Below, piece by piece: positions 1 to 8,732 of a stretch of 41,416 bases of DNA. Position 1 is the stretch's first letter. Every line of letters begins with the position of its first letter. The notes under the pieces were generated by a model. The model searched no databases. It was not told the DNA's origin and saw nothing but the letters and a program-made list of their open reading frames with translations. The translations under genes were made by a program, and so were the position numbers. This DNA is from Anaerolineae bacterium (GTDB lineage Bacteria; Chloroflexota; Anaerolineae; Anaerolineales; UBA11858): NCBI GenBank assembly GCA_011176615.1, contig DUEG01000015.1, positions 1-41,416 of the forward strand, read 5' to 3'.

Positions 1-391
1 GCGCCATGAATAGGGAGAATTATAGTGTTCGTAATTGTCCATTTCAAATATCCCTTCTTTTTTGACAGTTCGAAACAAAGCCATCAAACCGTTAACCAAA
101 TTCCGATTTAATTATTCGAAGTTGATATGAAATTCCTCGTAAATTTTATTATGTGTTCCTTTTTCTTTGACCAAAGTTCAGAAAAGTTATATGCGGTCTT
201 CTTTTTCACTCAATTATTGAGTAAAAGAAGGAAACTTTGTTTCCATATATTTCTTCGTATGATATTATAATATTATGTGTCTCAATCAGGGTGTATATCA
301 TCCAAGACATTTTAGCAATTAGCACAAAATATCATTTGCTTTTTTGTTATTGACTATATAATTGCAAATGATTATTTAAGGAGAAATTACT

Positions 392-2272
392 CTGGAAACT
401 CATAATACAACACATAATCTGCTCCCAGACGATAATGAGAAAACAGCACAATTAAAACCGGGGACAATCCTCGAGGGACGCTACTTGATTGAAGGTATTC
501 TAGGCGTTGGAGGGATGGGTGCCGTTTATAGCGCAAGGGACATGCGTTTTAATGTAGTGAAAAATGTCGCTGTAAAAGAGATGATCAACAAGGCTCGCAA
601 TGAACTAGTGCGTGAAACTATTATTAAAAACTTTGAACGCGAAGCGAACATTTTAGCAACACTTAGTCACCAAGCAATTCCAACCATTTATGATTACTTT
701 ACTCGGAATAACCGATCTTATTTGGTGATGGAATTGATCAATGGGAAAAACCTCGAATTGCTCATGGCAGAGAATAAAGGGTTTTTCCCTGAAACCCAAA
801 TAATTGCTTGGACTATTGAACTATGTGATGTCTTGACCCATTTACACAATCATCTCCCCACTCCAATTATTTTCCGAGACATGAAACCCGCAAATATTAT
901 TATTAATCAAGAAAATCATGTCGTTTTAGTGGATTTTGGAATTGCAAAAACCTTTCAGGCTGGAATAAAAGGAACCATGATAGGAACAGAGGGATATTCT
1001 CCACCTGAACAATACCGGGGCGAAGCGACCCCCCTCGTAGACATCTATGCACTTGGTGCAACCTTACATCACTTACTAACCAAAAAAGACCCTCGCGTTG
1101 AGGCTCCCTTCACATTTTCTGATAGACCTATACGAAAATTCAATCCAAATGTCTCAGAAGAATTTGAAGCATTAGTCAACAAAGCACTGCAGTACGATCC
1201 AGAAGCCCGATTTCAATCTGCTACTGAGATGAAGGACGCCCTTATGGGTGTTGCAAAGAAAACAGGTATTTTATCTGATGTATCTTCACCATTTGTAAGT
1301 TATATCAATAATCAAAACGTAAAGCCAGCTTGGGTTTTCGCATGCGAAGATGAAATTCGCGGAACACCATCTGTTTCTGATGGAGTGCTATATGTTGGTT
1401 CTTATGATAACAATTTATATGCATTAAATGCAGAAACAGGTGATTTTGTTTGGAAATATCCTACAGATGGCGGTATTGTTTGCAAACCAGCAATTTTCCA
1501 GAATAATGTATTCTTCGGTTCTGAAGATGGGCAATTACATGTCGTATCATCCCACTCCGGAAGAATAGTCTGGACTTATTACACTGACATGCCAATTCGC
1601 TCAAGCCCAATAATAGAAGAACAGCATGTTTTTATAGGCTCGGATGACGGTAATCTACATGTAGTAAATGCCAACAATGGACGTAGAGTATTGCTAATTG
1701 ATACAGGTTCACCAATTCGCTCTACACCCACTATTTTCAATGAATATGTTTACTTTAGCAATCAAGGGGGCGATTTCTGGTGTACGGACTTTAGAGGAAA
1801 CGTAAAATGGCGGACAAAGGCAAAAAGAGCTATTACAGGTTCCGCATATATTAGTGAAGATATTGTTTATTACAATTCAATGGATTCCACTCTTTACGCC
1901 GCAGATGCGCTCTCTGGATGGGTTATCTGGCGCTATCGTCTGGGTAAGGGGTCAATATCAACCCCCACAGGGATTGAACACTTCGTCTTTACTGGAAGCA
2001 TAGACCATAATATTTACGCGTTAGACAAGCGAACAGGGAAAGAAGTCTGGCGTTATACTACCGAACACCAAGTCACCGGGTCCCCTATTATTTACAAAGA
2101 CTCACTTTTCTGTGGAAGTGTTGATGGGAATTTGTATTGTCTAGAATACAAAACAGGGAGATTGCTTTGGCAGTATAAGACTGAAGGTCCAATTACAAGT
2201 ACACCCACAATTAATAATAATATGCTTTATTTAACTTCTTTGGATAATAAAGTCTATGCCATTCCAGTATAG
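392..2272 (+). CDS. Serine/threonine protein kinase with C-terminal PQQ-like beta-propeller
   Basis: GVGGMGAVY P-loop, VAVKEM lysine, FRDMKPANI catalytic loop, VDFG, GTEGYSPPEQY; then about 7-8 repeats of the GSxDGxLYxLxxxTGxxxW type. The ORF track starts at TTG 485, but the frame stays open upstream (GTILEGRYLIEG) to CTG 392, preceded by AAGGAGA; in-frame TAA at 377-379. Confidence 0.93.
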   Translation: METHNTTHNLLPDDNEKTAQLKPGTILEGRYLIEGILGVGGMGAVYSARDMRFNVVKNVAVKEMINKARNELVRETIIKNFEREANILATLSHQAIPTIYDYFTRNNRSYLVMELINGKNLELLMAENKGFFPETQIIAWTIELCDVLTHLHNHLPTPIIFRDMKPANIIINQENHVVLVDFGIAKTFQAGIKGTMIGTEGYSPPEQYRGEATPLVDIYALGATLHHLLTKKDPRVEAPFTFSDRPIRKFNPNVSEEFEALVNKALQYDPEARFQSATEMKDALMGVAKKTGILSDVSSPFVSYINNQNVKPAWVFACEDEIRGTPSVSDGVLYVGSYDNNLYALNAETGDFVWKYPTDGGIVCKPAIFQNNVFFGSEDGQLHVVSSHSGRIVWTYYTDMPIRSSPIIEEQHVFIGSDDGNLHVVNANNGRRVLLIDTGSPIRSTPTIFNEYVYFSNQGGDFWCTDFRGNVKWRTKAKRAITGSAYISEDIVYYNSMDSTLYAADALSGWVIWRYRLGKGSISTPTGIEHFVFTGSIDHNIYALDKRTGKEVWRYTTEHQVTGSPIIYKDSLFCGSVDGNLYCLEYKTGRLLWQYKTEGPITSTPTINNNMLYLTSLDNKVYAIPV

Positions 2273-2301
2273 GAAGAATAATACATCGGGAGAATTCATC
2301 A

Positions 2302-3237
2302 GTGTTTAACTATATTAAGAAAATAATACAAAATATATATTCCGAAGGTAAAACAACATTTGGCACAGTTGAATCACCGCCTCATCATGCCAACATGGAC
2401 ACTAAGCCTCTTTCACCTGAAGACCTTAAACAAGTCCTGTTGCTTAAACCCAAAGAAAAAGAACCCAAGCAATTAATAGTATCAGCCAGACAATCCGTTG
2501 GGATGGAGCGAGATCATAATGAGGACTCAATATTTAGTCTTACAGTTAACCTAGGAAACAATACGGGTTCAACGCTATTTGGATTTTATATCGTAGCAGA
2601 TGGAATGGGGGGACATTTACATGGAGAAATTGCAAGTGCAACTGCAGTGCGTTCAATGTCCAATCATGTAATTAAAGAATTATATAATCCTTTATTCGGA
2701 GAAAAGCCATCTATTCCTAATGAATCAATAGCAGAGATCCTTAAAAAGGGAGTAATTAGCGCACATGAATCTATTCTCGAAAAAACAAGCGGTGGAGGCA
2801 CCACTTTAACTTCCATCTTTATTCTTAAAAGTCAAATGGTAATCACACACGTGGGAGATAGCCGTGTTTACAAAGTTGATAATAACGGTACGATGGAAAT
2901 ACTAACCCGTGATCACTCACTTGTAAATAGGCTAGTAGAACTTGGTCAAATTACTACGAAAGAAGCAGCGGTTCATCCCCAAAGAAATGTTTTATACCGG
3001 GCTCTTGGGCAAGGCGAACCTTTTGAACCGGATATAATTACTAGTCCACTTCCAGAAACCGGCTATTTACTCATCTGCTCAGATGGTTTATGGGGAGTTG
3101 TTCCAAAGGACAAAATTGGAAAAACTATCAGTGATATGAATAATCCTTTCAACGCAAGCAAAAAGTTAGTCGAGTTAGCGAATGCTGCTGGAGGTCCTGA
3201 TAATATTTCTGTGATTCTAATTAAATTATCTAATTGA
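2302..3237 (+). CDS. PP2C-family protein serine/threonine phosphatase
   Basis: PP2C motifs: VADGMGGHLHGE, HVGDSRVY, CSDGLWG, GGPDNISV; GTG start. Confidence 0.95.
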   Translation: MFNYIKKIIQNIYSEGKTTFGTVESPPHHANMDTKPLSPEDLKQVLLLKPKEKEPKQLIVSARQSVGMERDHNEDSIFSLTVNLGNNTGSTLFGFYIVADGMGGHLHGEIASATAVRSMSNHVIKELYNPLFGEKPSIPNESIAEILKKGVISAHESILEKTSGGGTTLTSIFILKSQMVITHVGDSRVYKVDNNGTMEILTRDHSLVNRLVELGQITTKEAAVHPQRNVLYRALGQGEPFEPDIITSPLPETGYLLICSDGLWGVVPKDKIGKTISDMNNPFNASKKLVELANAAGGPDNISVILIKLSN

Positions 3238-3253
3238 CAAAACAATAAAGACT

Positions 3254-4738
3254 ATGCCTTCAAAAATAGATTTATACAATCAATTAGGAATATCAAAAAA
3301 CGCAACTCCAGAGGAAATAAAACAAGCGTTTTTCCAATCTGCGCGTCGTCTGCATCCTGATGTAAACATCCAATCCAATGCCAATGAACAATTTCTATTG
3401 ATAAAAGAGGCTTATGAAATATTGTCTAATCCTCAAAAAAGAGCAAAATATGACAATAATTATATTCGCGAAATTACCAAATCACCCGTCAATATAGAAA
3501 TTCTATATAGCCGCAATGAAATCCTACGGCTTACCGAGAAACAGCTAATTTATACTCTTCTTGATATCCATTTTTACTCAGATAACGATCAAGAAACCGC
3601 TACGAGAATACCAATTAATGCTGCAATTGTACTAGATGTCTCTACATCAATGCGCGGATCTCGACTTCAAGCGATTAAAAGCACAACTGCCGAGATTATT
3701 CACAAACTAACTTCTAATGACATATTGTCAATTGTCAGTTTTAGTGACCGGAGCAAAGTAATCATTCCAGCGTCTCATCCTGATGCGGCACATAGTCTTG
3801 AACCCAATATTCGTCGATTACAAACTCATGGTGGAACAGAGATTTTTCAAGGTCTGCTAGCAGGTTTTTCTGAAATACGAAAAAATCTATCTGCACGCTA
3901 CCATAATCATATAATTCTTATCACAGATGGTAGAACTTATGGCGATGAAATTGCTTGTTTAGATTTAGCAGACCAATGTGCTTCTCTTGGTGTCGCTATT
4001 AGTTGTTTAGGAATTGGTAGCGAATGGAATGATGAATTTTTAGATGAACTTGCAAAACGCACTGGAGGAACAAGCAAGTATGTTGCAACATCACGGGGAA
4101 TTAATGATATTCTCCCTAATATATTTACAGAACTCGAACGGGTAGTAGCTGCTCGAATTGAATTTGATTTTAACCTGGGCACAGGGGTAGATTTGCTCTA
4201 TGCTTTTCGAATTCATCCGGAATTAGGAGTACTTCCATTAACATCACCCATCCAATTTGGCGGTTGCCCCAAAGATTCTTTCCAACGAATATTATTTGAA
4301 TTTCAAGTTTCACCGTTAAATCAAGATATAAAGCACTTTTTGCTACTTTCTGGAGAACTAAAGATTAATATTCCTCAAGTATCCGAATCAAATTATCAGA
4401 TTCCATTATCATTTATCCAAAAAGTGAGTAATTCTCCAGAACAGCCCATCCCTCCCCCACAACTCATTGTTGAATCAATGTCAAAATTAACTCTTTACCG
4501 AATGCATGAACGTGCTAATAAGTTTTTTGTGGAAGGAAAAATTGATGAAGCAAAAGAGCAACTTCAAAATCTAGCGACTCATCTCCTCTCAAAAGGAGAA
4601 AACAAACTTTCAAAAACTGTCCTCCTGGAAGTTGAACATCTTGAAAAGCAAAAACGCTACAGCGATTCAGGTAACAAAGAAATAAAATATGGTACTCGGG
4701 CATTATTATTGCCCAATAAGAATAATGCCGAGAGGTGA
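3254..4738 (+). CDS. J-domain (DnaJ-like) plus von Willebrand factor A domain fusion protein
   Basis: N-term J-domain with HPD (SARRLHPDVN...AYEILSNPQKRAKYD), then VWA with MIDAS-like DVSTSM, GGTEI and ITDG. Confidence 0.92.
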   Translation: MPSKIDLYNQLGISKNATPEEIKQAFFQSARRLHPDVNIQSNANEQFLLIKEAYEILSNPQKRAKYDNNYIREITKSPVNIEILYSRNEILRLTEKQLIYTLLDIHFYSDNDQETATRIPINAAIVLDVSTSMRGSRLQAIKSTTAEIIHKLTSNDILSIVSFSDRSKVIIPASHPDAAHSLEPNIRRLQTHGGTEIFQGLLAGFSEIRKNLSARYHNHIILITDGRTYGDEIACLDLADQCASLGVAISCLGIGSEWNDEFLDELAKRTGGTSKYVATSRGINDILPNIFTELERVVAARIEFDFNLGTGVDLLYAFRIHPELGVLPLTSPIQFGGCPKDSFQRILFEFQVSPLNQDIKHFLLLSGELKINIPQVSESNYQIPLSFIQKVSNSPEQPIPPPQLIVESMSKLTLYRMHERANKFFVEGKIDEAKEQLQNLATHLLSKGENKLSKTVLLEVEHLEKQKRYSDSGNKEIKYGTRALLLPNKNNAER

Positions 4739-5253
4739 ATATGATCAAGTGCCCAAATTGTAATCATGAAGAGCCATATGGCACCCTATTTTGTAGTAAA
4801 TGTGGTGCCCGATTAGTTCCTAACGATACTGAAAATACCGAAAACAATCAAAGTGGTTCTCAAATACCAAACTTTGAGGATACTAATATTTTAGACCGCC
4901 CTGTACCTCCTATAGATTTACTAGATTACCCTGCATTACTTTTCATTGTTTCATCTAATGTATATATTCCTATAGAAGAAGATAACGATTTTACATTAGG
5001 ACGAGTCTCAAAAGACCAACCACTTGTGCCTGATATTGATTTAACCCCTTATAACGCCTATGAAGAAGGAGTGTCGCGTCTCCATGCTTCTATTAAGTTC
5101 TCCAATGGAAATTGTATAATTACTGATCTCGGGTCTGTCAATGGCACCAAAATCAATGGGAAACGGATTATATCAAACCAGGCAATGAATTTATCCGATG
5201 GCGATATGATTTCTCTCGGTCAATTTAAAATGCTAGTAATCATAAACAATTGA
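4735..5253 (+). CDS. Zinc-ribbon plus FHA-domain protein
   Basis: N-term CPNCNHEEPYGTLFCSKCGARL; C-term FHA signature LGR...SRLHA...DLGSVNGTKINGKRI. Starts with a 4-nt GTGA overlap on the previous stop (alternative ATG at 4741). Confidence 0.9.
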   Translation: MNMIKCPNCNHEEPYGTLFCSKCGARLVPNDTENTENNQSGSQIPNFEDTNILDRPVPPIDLLDYPALLFIVSSNVYIPIEEDNDFTLGRVSKDQPLVPDIDLTPYNAYEEGVSRLHASIKFSNGNCIITDLGSVNGTKINGKRIISNQAMNLSDGDMISLGQFKMLVIINN

Positions 5254-5267
5254 GAATTGGAGGCATT

Positions 5268-5507
5268 ATGGCAATCCAGGCAATATTACACATAAAAAGC
5301 GAGGAACCAATAATGGGAGAACTTGATGATCTTCCTTCTCTGGGTGATACTTTGATTAAGGTAAATAATCCTAGGCAAAAAGATGGAAAAGATCTTTATT
5401 ATATTGAAATGGACGTGGTTACAGTTTATTGGCCAATTGAGAGATTAAATTTCATTGAAATACTACCAACCGAGGATGAAGAAATCATCGGTTTTGTCAG
5501 GGAGTAA
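5268..5507 (+). CDS. Conserved-looking hypothetical protein (about 80 aa)
   Basis: ORF tightly packed between the FHA gene and the response regulator; ATG 5268 follows GAATTGGAGG. Track start is 5250. Confidence 0.65.
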   Translation: MAIQAILHIKSEEPIMGELDDLPSLGDTLIKVNNPRQKDGKDLYYIEMDVVTVYWPIERLNFIEILPTEDEEIIGFVRE

Positions 5508-5510
5508 ATA

Positions 5511-6224
5511 ATGAAATATCAAACGAAAAAACGTCACTTGATACTTGTTGTCGATGACGAAAAAAGAATGGTCCGTTTTATCCGTTTAAACCTTGAACAC
5601 GATGGCTTCCAAGTATTAAGCGCCTATTCAGGTATGCAAGCACTTGACCGTGTTCGAACAGCATTGCCTGATTTGGTCTTATTAGATATTATGCTTCCAG
5701 ATTTAGATGGCTTTGAAGTATTACGCCGAATCCGAGAAGTAAGTTCTGTGCCAGTAATCATGCTCACAGCAAAAAGCGAGGAGGATGATCGTGTACGCGG
5801 GCTTGAAATGGGGGCAGACGACTATATTACAAAACCATTCAGCCCTCGAGAATTAGTCAGTAGGGTTAGAGCCGTCCTCCGTCGTATTGAAACATTAACA
5901 GATAGTACTTCTGATGTCATTGAAGTTGACGACCGCTTAAAATTAGATTTTGGGCGTAGAGAAATTTGGGTTGATGGCAAACTTACCAAACTAAGACCAA
6001 CTGAATACCGTCTACTCTATCATCTTGTTCAAAATGCTGGATGGGTTTTAACGCATGAACAACTGCTTACTAAAGTGTGGGGGTATGAATACCGAGATGA
6101 ACCTCATTATGTTCGCTTATATATCAACTATTTAAGGAAAAAAATCGAAAAAGATCCAGCAAATCCAAAATATATTCTCACAGAACGTGGAGTGGGATAT
6201 CGATTTGTAGATTTTCATAGATAA
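5511..6224 (+). CDS. OmpR/PhoB-family response regulator
   Basis: Receiver DD...LDIMLPD...K plus C-term winged helix ([26 protein letters not shown]...[14 protein letters not shown]...TERGVGYRF). Confidence 0.95.
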   Translation: MKYQTKKRHLILVVDDEKRMVRFIRLNLEHDGFQVLSAYSGMQALDRVRTALPDLVLLDIMLPDLDGFEVLRRIREVSSVPVIMLTAKSEEDDRVRGLEMGADDYITKPFSPRELVSRVRAVLRRIETLTDSTSDVIEVDDRLKLDFGRREIWVDGKLTKLRPTEYRLLYHLVQNAGWVLTHEQLLTKVWGYEYRDEPHYVRLYINYLRKKIEKDPANPKYILTERGVGYRFVDFHR

Positions 6225-6259
6225 GTTTCTATACTCTCAGAAATTTTGACAAATTGCTA

Positions 6260-6296
6260 ATATACAGTTTATGTTTTTTTAACATAAACTGTATAT
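6260..6296. terminator. Perfect inverted repeat, 16-bp arms (possible terminator or operator)
   Basis: atatacagtttatgtt (6260-6275) / aacataaactgtatat (6281-6296), ttttt loop; no strong T tract after the stem. Confidence 0.5.
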
Positions 6297-6377
6297 TCTA
6301 TATATCGTAAGAAACAATTTGGCTACTTCATAAGTTTTAAATTGAAGGTGCAAAAGATAAGTATGAAGGAGGTAGAA

Positions 6378-6818
6378 ATGGCAAATTTAACTCGATTTGA
6401 ACCTTTACATGAAATAATCTCTCTACGAGAAGCGATGGATCGATTATTTAACGATGCTTTTACTAGACCGCTGTCCCTTGTACCGGATTCGCGGCAGCCA
6501 CTAGTGGATATCTACCAAACAAAAGATGAAATAGTCGTAAAAGCCACGGTGCCCGGTGTTAAACCTGAAGACATTGACGTATCCATAACTAATGACCTTC
6601 TTACTATTAAAGGTGAATTTAAGGAAGAGAAGAAAATAGAAGAGGCAACCTATACTTTACAGGAACATCAATACGGTAAATTTGAGCGAGCGCTACCACT
6701 CCCGGTACCTGTGAAAACAGCCGATGCAAAAGCAACTTACAAAGATGGCGTCCTCACTTTGTATTTACCAAAAGTAGAAGAGGTTCGTCCAAAAACAATA
6801 AAGGTCAACGTAAAATAA
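6378..6818 (+). CDS. Hsp20/alpha-crystallin small heat shock protein
   Basis: PLVDIYQTKDEIVVKATVPGVKPEDIDVSITNDLLTIKGE...ATYKDGVLTLYLPK; ATG 6378 has AAGGAGGT upstream. Confidence 0.95.
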   Translation: MANLTRFEPLHEIISLREAMDRLFNDAFTRPLSLVPDSRQPLVDIYQTKDEIVVKATVPGVKPEDIDVSITNDLLTIKGEFKEEKKIEEATYTLQEHQYGKFERALPLPVPVKTADAKATYKDGVLTLYLPKVEEVRPKTIKVNVK

Positions 6819-6837
6819 TTTCTGTAAATCAAAGTAA

Positions 6838-6865
6838 ACCTGGGGAGATATATCTCTCTCCAGGT
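6838..6865. terminator. Hairpin downstream of hsp20
   Basis: acctggggagatatatctctctccaggt inverted repeat with a small bulge. Confidence 0.4.
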
Positions 6866-6891
6866 ATTGATTCATCTAAAAGTGTGAAATT

Positions 6892-7095
6892 ATGCCAACT
6901 TATGAATTTATTTGCAAAGAATGTGGATTAAGGTTCACGAAAAGTTATCACTTTGGAGAAAATTTGGATAAAGCCATTTGCCCTAATGGGCACATGAACG
7001 CGCAGCGAATATATTCTCCTCCCTCAATTATTTTTAAAGGGAATGGTTGGTATATAACAGATAGTAAATCTCATAAAAAAAACACAAATTCCTAA
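6892..7095 (+). CDS. FmdB-family zinc-ribbon protein
   Basis: MPTYEFICKECGLRF...ICPNGH...YSPPSIIFKGNGWYITD pattern. Confidence 0.85.
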   Translation: MPTYEFICKECGLRFTKSYHFGENLDKAICPNGHMNAQRIYSPPSIIFKGNGWYITDSKSHKKNTNS

Positions 7096-7126
7096 AGATA
7101 CTCAACATAACAAAAACAAAGTGGTC

Positions 7127-7176
7127 TTGTCAGTCCGTAAAGACTAGACTATACTCACCGTATAAGGAGAGTATAG
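7127..7176 (+). promoter_or_regulatory. Candidate sigma70-type promoter with inverted repeat over the -10/RBS
   Basis: TTGTCA (7127-7132), 17-nt spacer, TATACT (7150-7155); CTATACTC 7149-7156 / GAGTATAG 7169-7176 flank the SD just before ATG 7177. Confidence 0.55.
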
Positions 7177-7833
7177 ATGGCTAAAAAGCGCATCCTTTTA
7201 GTTGACGATCACGAAATTGTCCGTTTGGGGTTAAAAGCACTGCTCGATCGCCATCCTCAATTTGAAGTCGTTGCAGAAGCAGCCACTGCACATGAAGCCA
7301 TTGACCGTGTAGAACAATACTTTCCAGATGTAGTTGTCATGGACATACGTCTCCCAGGCGGTTCTGGAATAGAGGCATGCGAGGAAATTACCAAAAAATA
7401 TCCGAATACTAAAGTAATCATGCTCACATCTTATGCCGAGGATGAAATGTTATTCTCGTCGATCCGTGCTGGAGCAGCAGGTTATGTTCTCAAACAAATA
7501 GGGGGGGAAGACTTAATTCGGGCAATTGAAGCAATTGGACGCGGAGAAGCGCTGCTAGATCCAGCAGTTACCCAACGTATCTTCCAAGAAGTCCGAAAGG
7601 CTGCTAAAGAAGAGGAAGCATCTGCTTTCGCCGCTCTTACACAACAAGAACGCCATGTGTTATTACTTGTTTCAGAAGGAAAAACAAATCGCGAAATTGC
7701 AAAGGCGCTGTTCCTAGGAGAGGGTACAGTCCGAAACTATGTAAGCAGTATTCTTTCTAAACTTGAGGTTAGCAATAGAGCTGAGGCTGCTGCATACGCT
7801 GTCGAACATAACCTCCGCAATCATCTACAATAA
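7177..7833 (+). CDS. NarL/FixJ-family (LuxR-type HTH) response regulator
   Basis: [14 protein letters not shown]...VVMDIRLPG receiver; [46 protein letters not shown]. Confidence 0.96.
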   Translation: MAKKRILLVDDHEIVRLGLKALLDRHPQFEVVAEAATAHEAIDRVEQYFPDVVVMDIRLPGGSGIEACEEITKKYPNTKVIMLTSYAEDEMLFSSIRAGAAGYVLKQIGGEDLIRAIEAIGRGEALLDPAVTQRIFQEVRKAAKEEEASAFAALTQQERHVLLLVSEGKTNREIAKALFLGEGTVRNYVSSILSKLEVSNRAEAAAYAVEHNLRNHLQ

Positions 7834-7878
7834 AATATTCTTCCCATTTCCCTATAAACGTTTATTCCCCCCTTTAGT

Positions 7879-8226
7879 CTATTTTCTTATCAGCACACCT
7901 TCACAAAGATCTCGAAGGTATTCCCAGTTATAAATTCCAAAGTCGTGGCCGTCTTCCCAACCAATCGTAATACCATAAGTACCTGTTTGTACAATTGATT
8001 TCATCCTAGTTTTCGGAGAATCCTCTTCCGGAAGATCAAAGACAACTGGGTCAGGACCATGCCCCATATTCTCGTGACCGCCTCTACATTCGGCACAAGG
8101 ACATGCGTTTCTTAGTAGCGAAAATGTTAATTCACATGTCATATTATCGTTCCACACGATAATTAATTTTCTCTGTTCTCGAATTGCTGTGATTTGTTTT
8201 GGTGTTATTTCCATCGTGTTCTCCAC
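7879..8226 (-). CDS. DUF971 / gamma-butyrobetaine hydroxylase-like N-terminal domain protein
   Basis: MEITPKQITAIREQRKLIIVWNDNMTCELTFSLLRNACPCAECRGGHE... pattern; start GTG 8226 or ATG 8214. Confidence 0.8.
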   Translation of the reverse strand: MENTMEITPKQITAIREQRKLIIVWNDNMTCELTFSLLRNACPCAECRGGHENMGHGPDPVVFDLPEEDSPKTRMKSIVQTGTYGITIGWEDGHDFGIYNWEYLRDLCEGVLIRK

Positions 8227-8234
8227 ATTGTTTT

Positions 8235-8723
8235 TTATGGTTGTTGGACTACTTCTAAATAATCTTGCACTGCCCATCCAGAACGATAAGCATCCGTTGG
8301 CGCTGATAACTCCCACCACAAATAACCATCACTCTCTTCTGGGCCATCCTTTACAACAAATATCTCTGATTCAAGTCCCAAAAATGATATTTCTCCATCA
8401 AGCCCTGATGATGAGCGAATTCTCAACCCCTTTCCTCCCGTACCAACTACTTGGACATATGCTCCAATAGATATCTCTTTGCCTTTGGTGCCTCCTCCCT
8501 CTTGATTATCATTAGGAGTTATGGATGGGACAATTGCTGGAACAGGGGTGACAGTTGGGATAAATGGAATAGTTGTTATACAAGCAGTAATATTATATGT
8601 CTCAACCATAGTAGGCTTTGTAATAGCAAGCAAGACCCATGACATAGCAACCAACAAGACTCCTGCGAAGATCGACCCGAATATTAAACCTGGATTGAGT
8701 ATTAAAGAAAAAATCTTTCTCAT
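8235..8723 (-). CDS. Membrane-anchored bacterial SH3-like domain protein
   Basis: N-term hydrophobic helix, then AYVQVVGTGGKGLRIRSSSGLDGEISFLGLESEIFVVKDGPEESDGYLWWELSAP. Confidence 0.75.
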   Translation of the reverse strand: MRKIFSLILNPGLIFGSIFAGVLLVAMSWVLLAITKPTMVETYNITACITTIPFIPTVTPVPAIVPSITPNDNQEGGGTKGKEISIGAYVQVVGTGGKGLRIRSSSGLDGEISFLGLESEIFVVKDGPEESDGYLWWELSAPTDAYRSGWAVQDYLEVVQQP

Positions 8724-8732
8724 ATTTTTGTT

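Noticed and set aside
1315-2272. PQQ repeats as a PQQ-dependent dehydrogenase
   Set aside because: Repeats follow a complete kinase domain, with no signal peptide or dehydrogenase motifs; propeller sensor fits better.
3063-3245. Minus-strand ORF inside the PP2C gene
   Set aside because: Antisense shadow of a strongly conserved CDS; no family features.
6892-7095. Loss of a zinc ligand in the FmdB-like protein (CPNGH instead of CPxCG)
   Set aside because: His can replace Cys as ligand and I recall this variant as common in related proteins; not distinctive enough.
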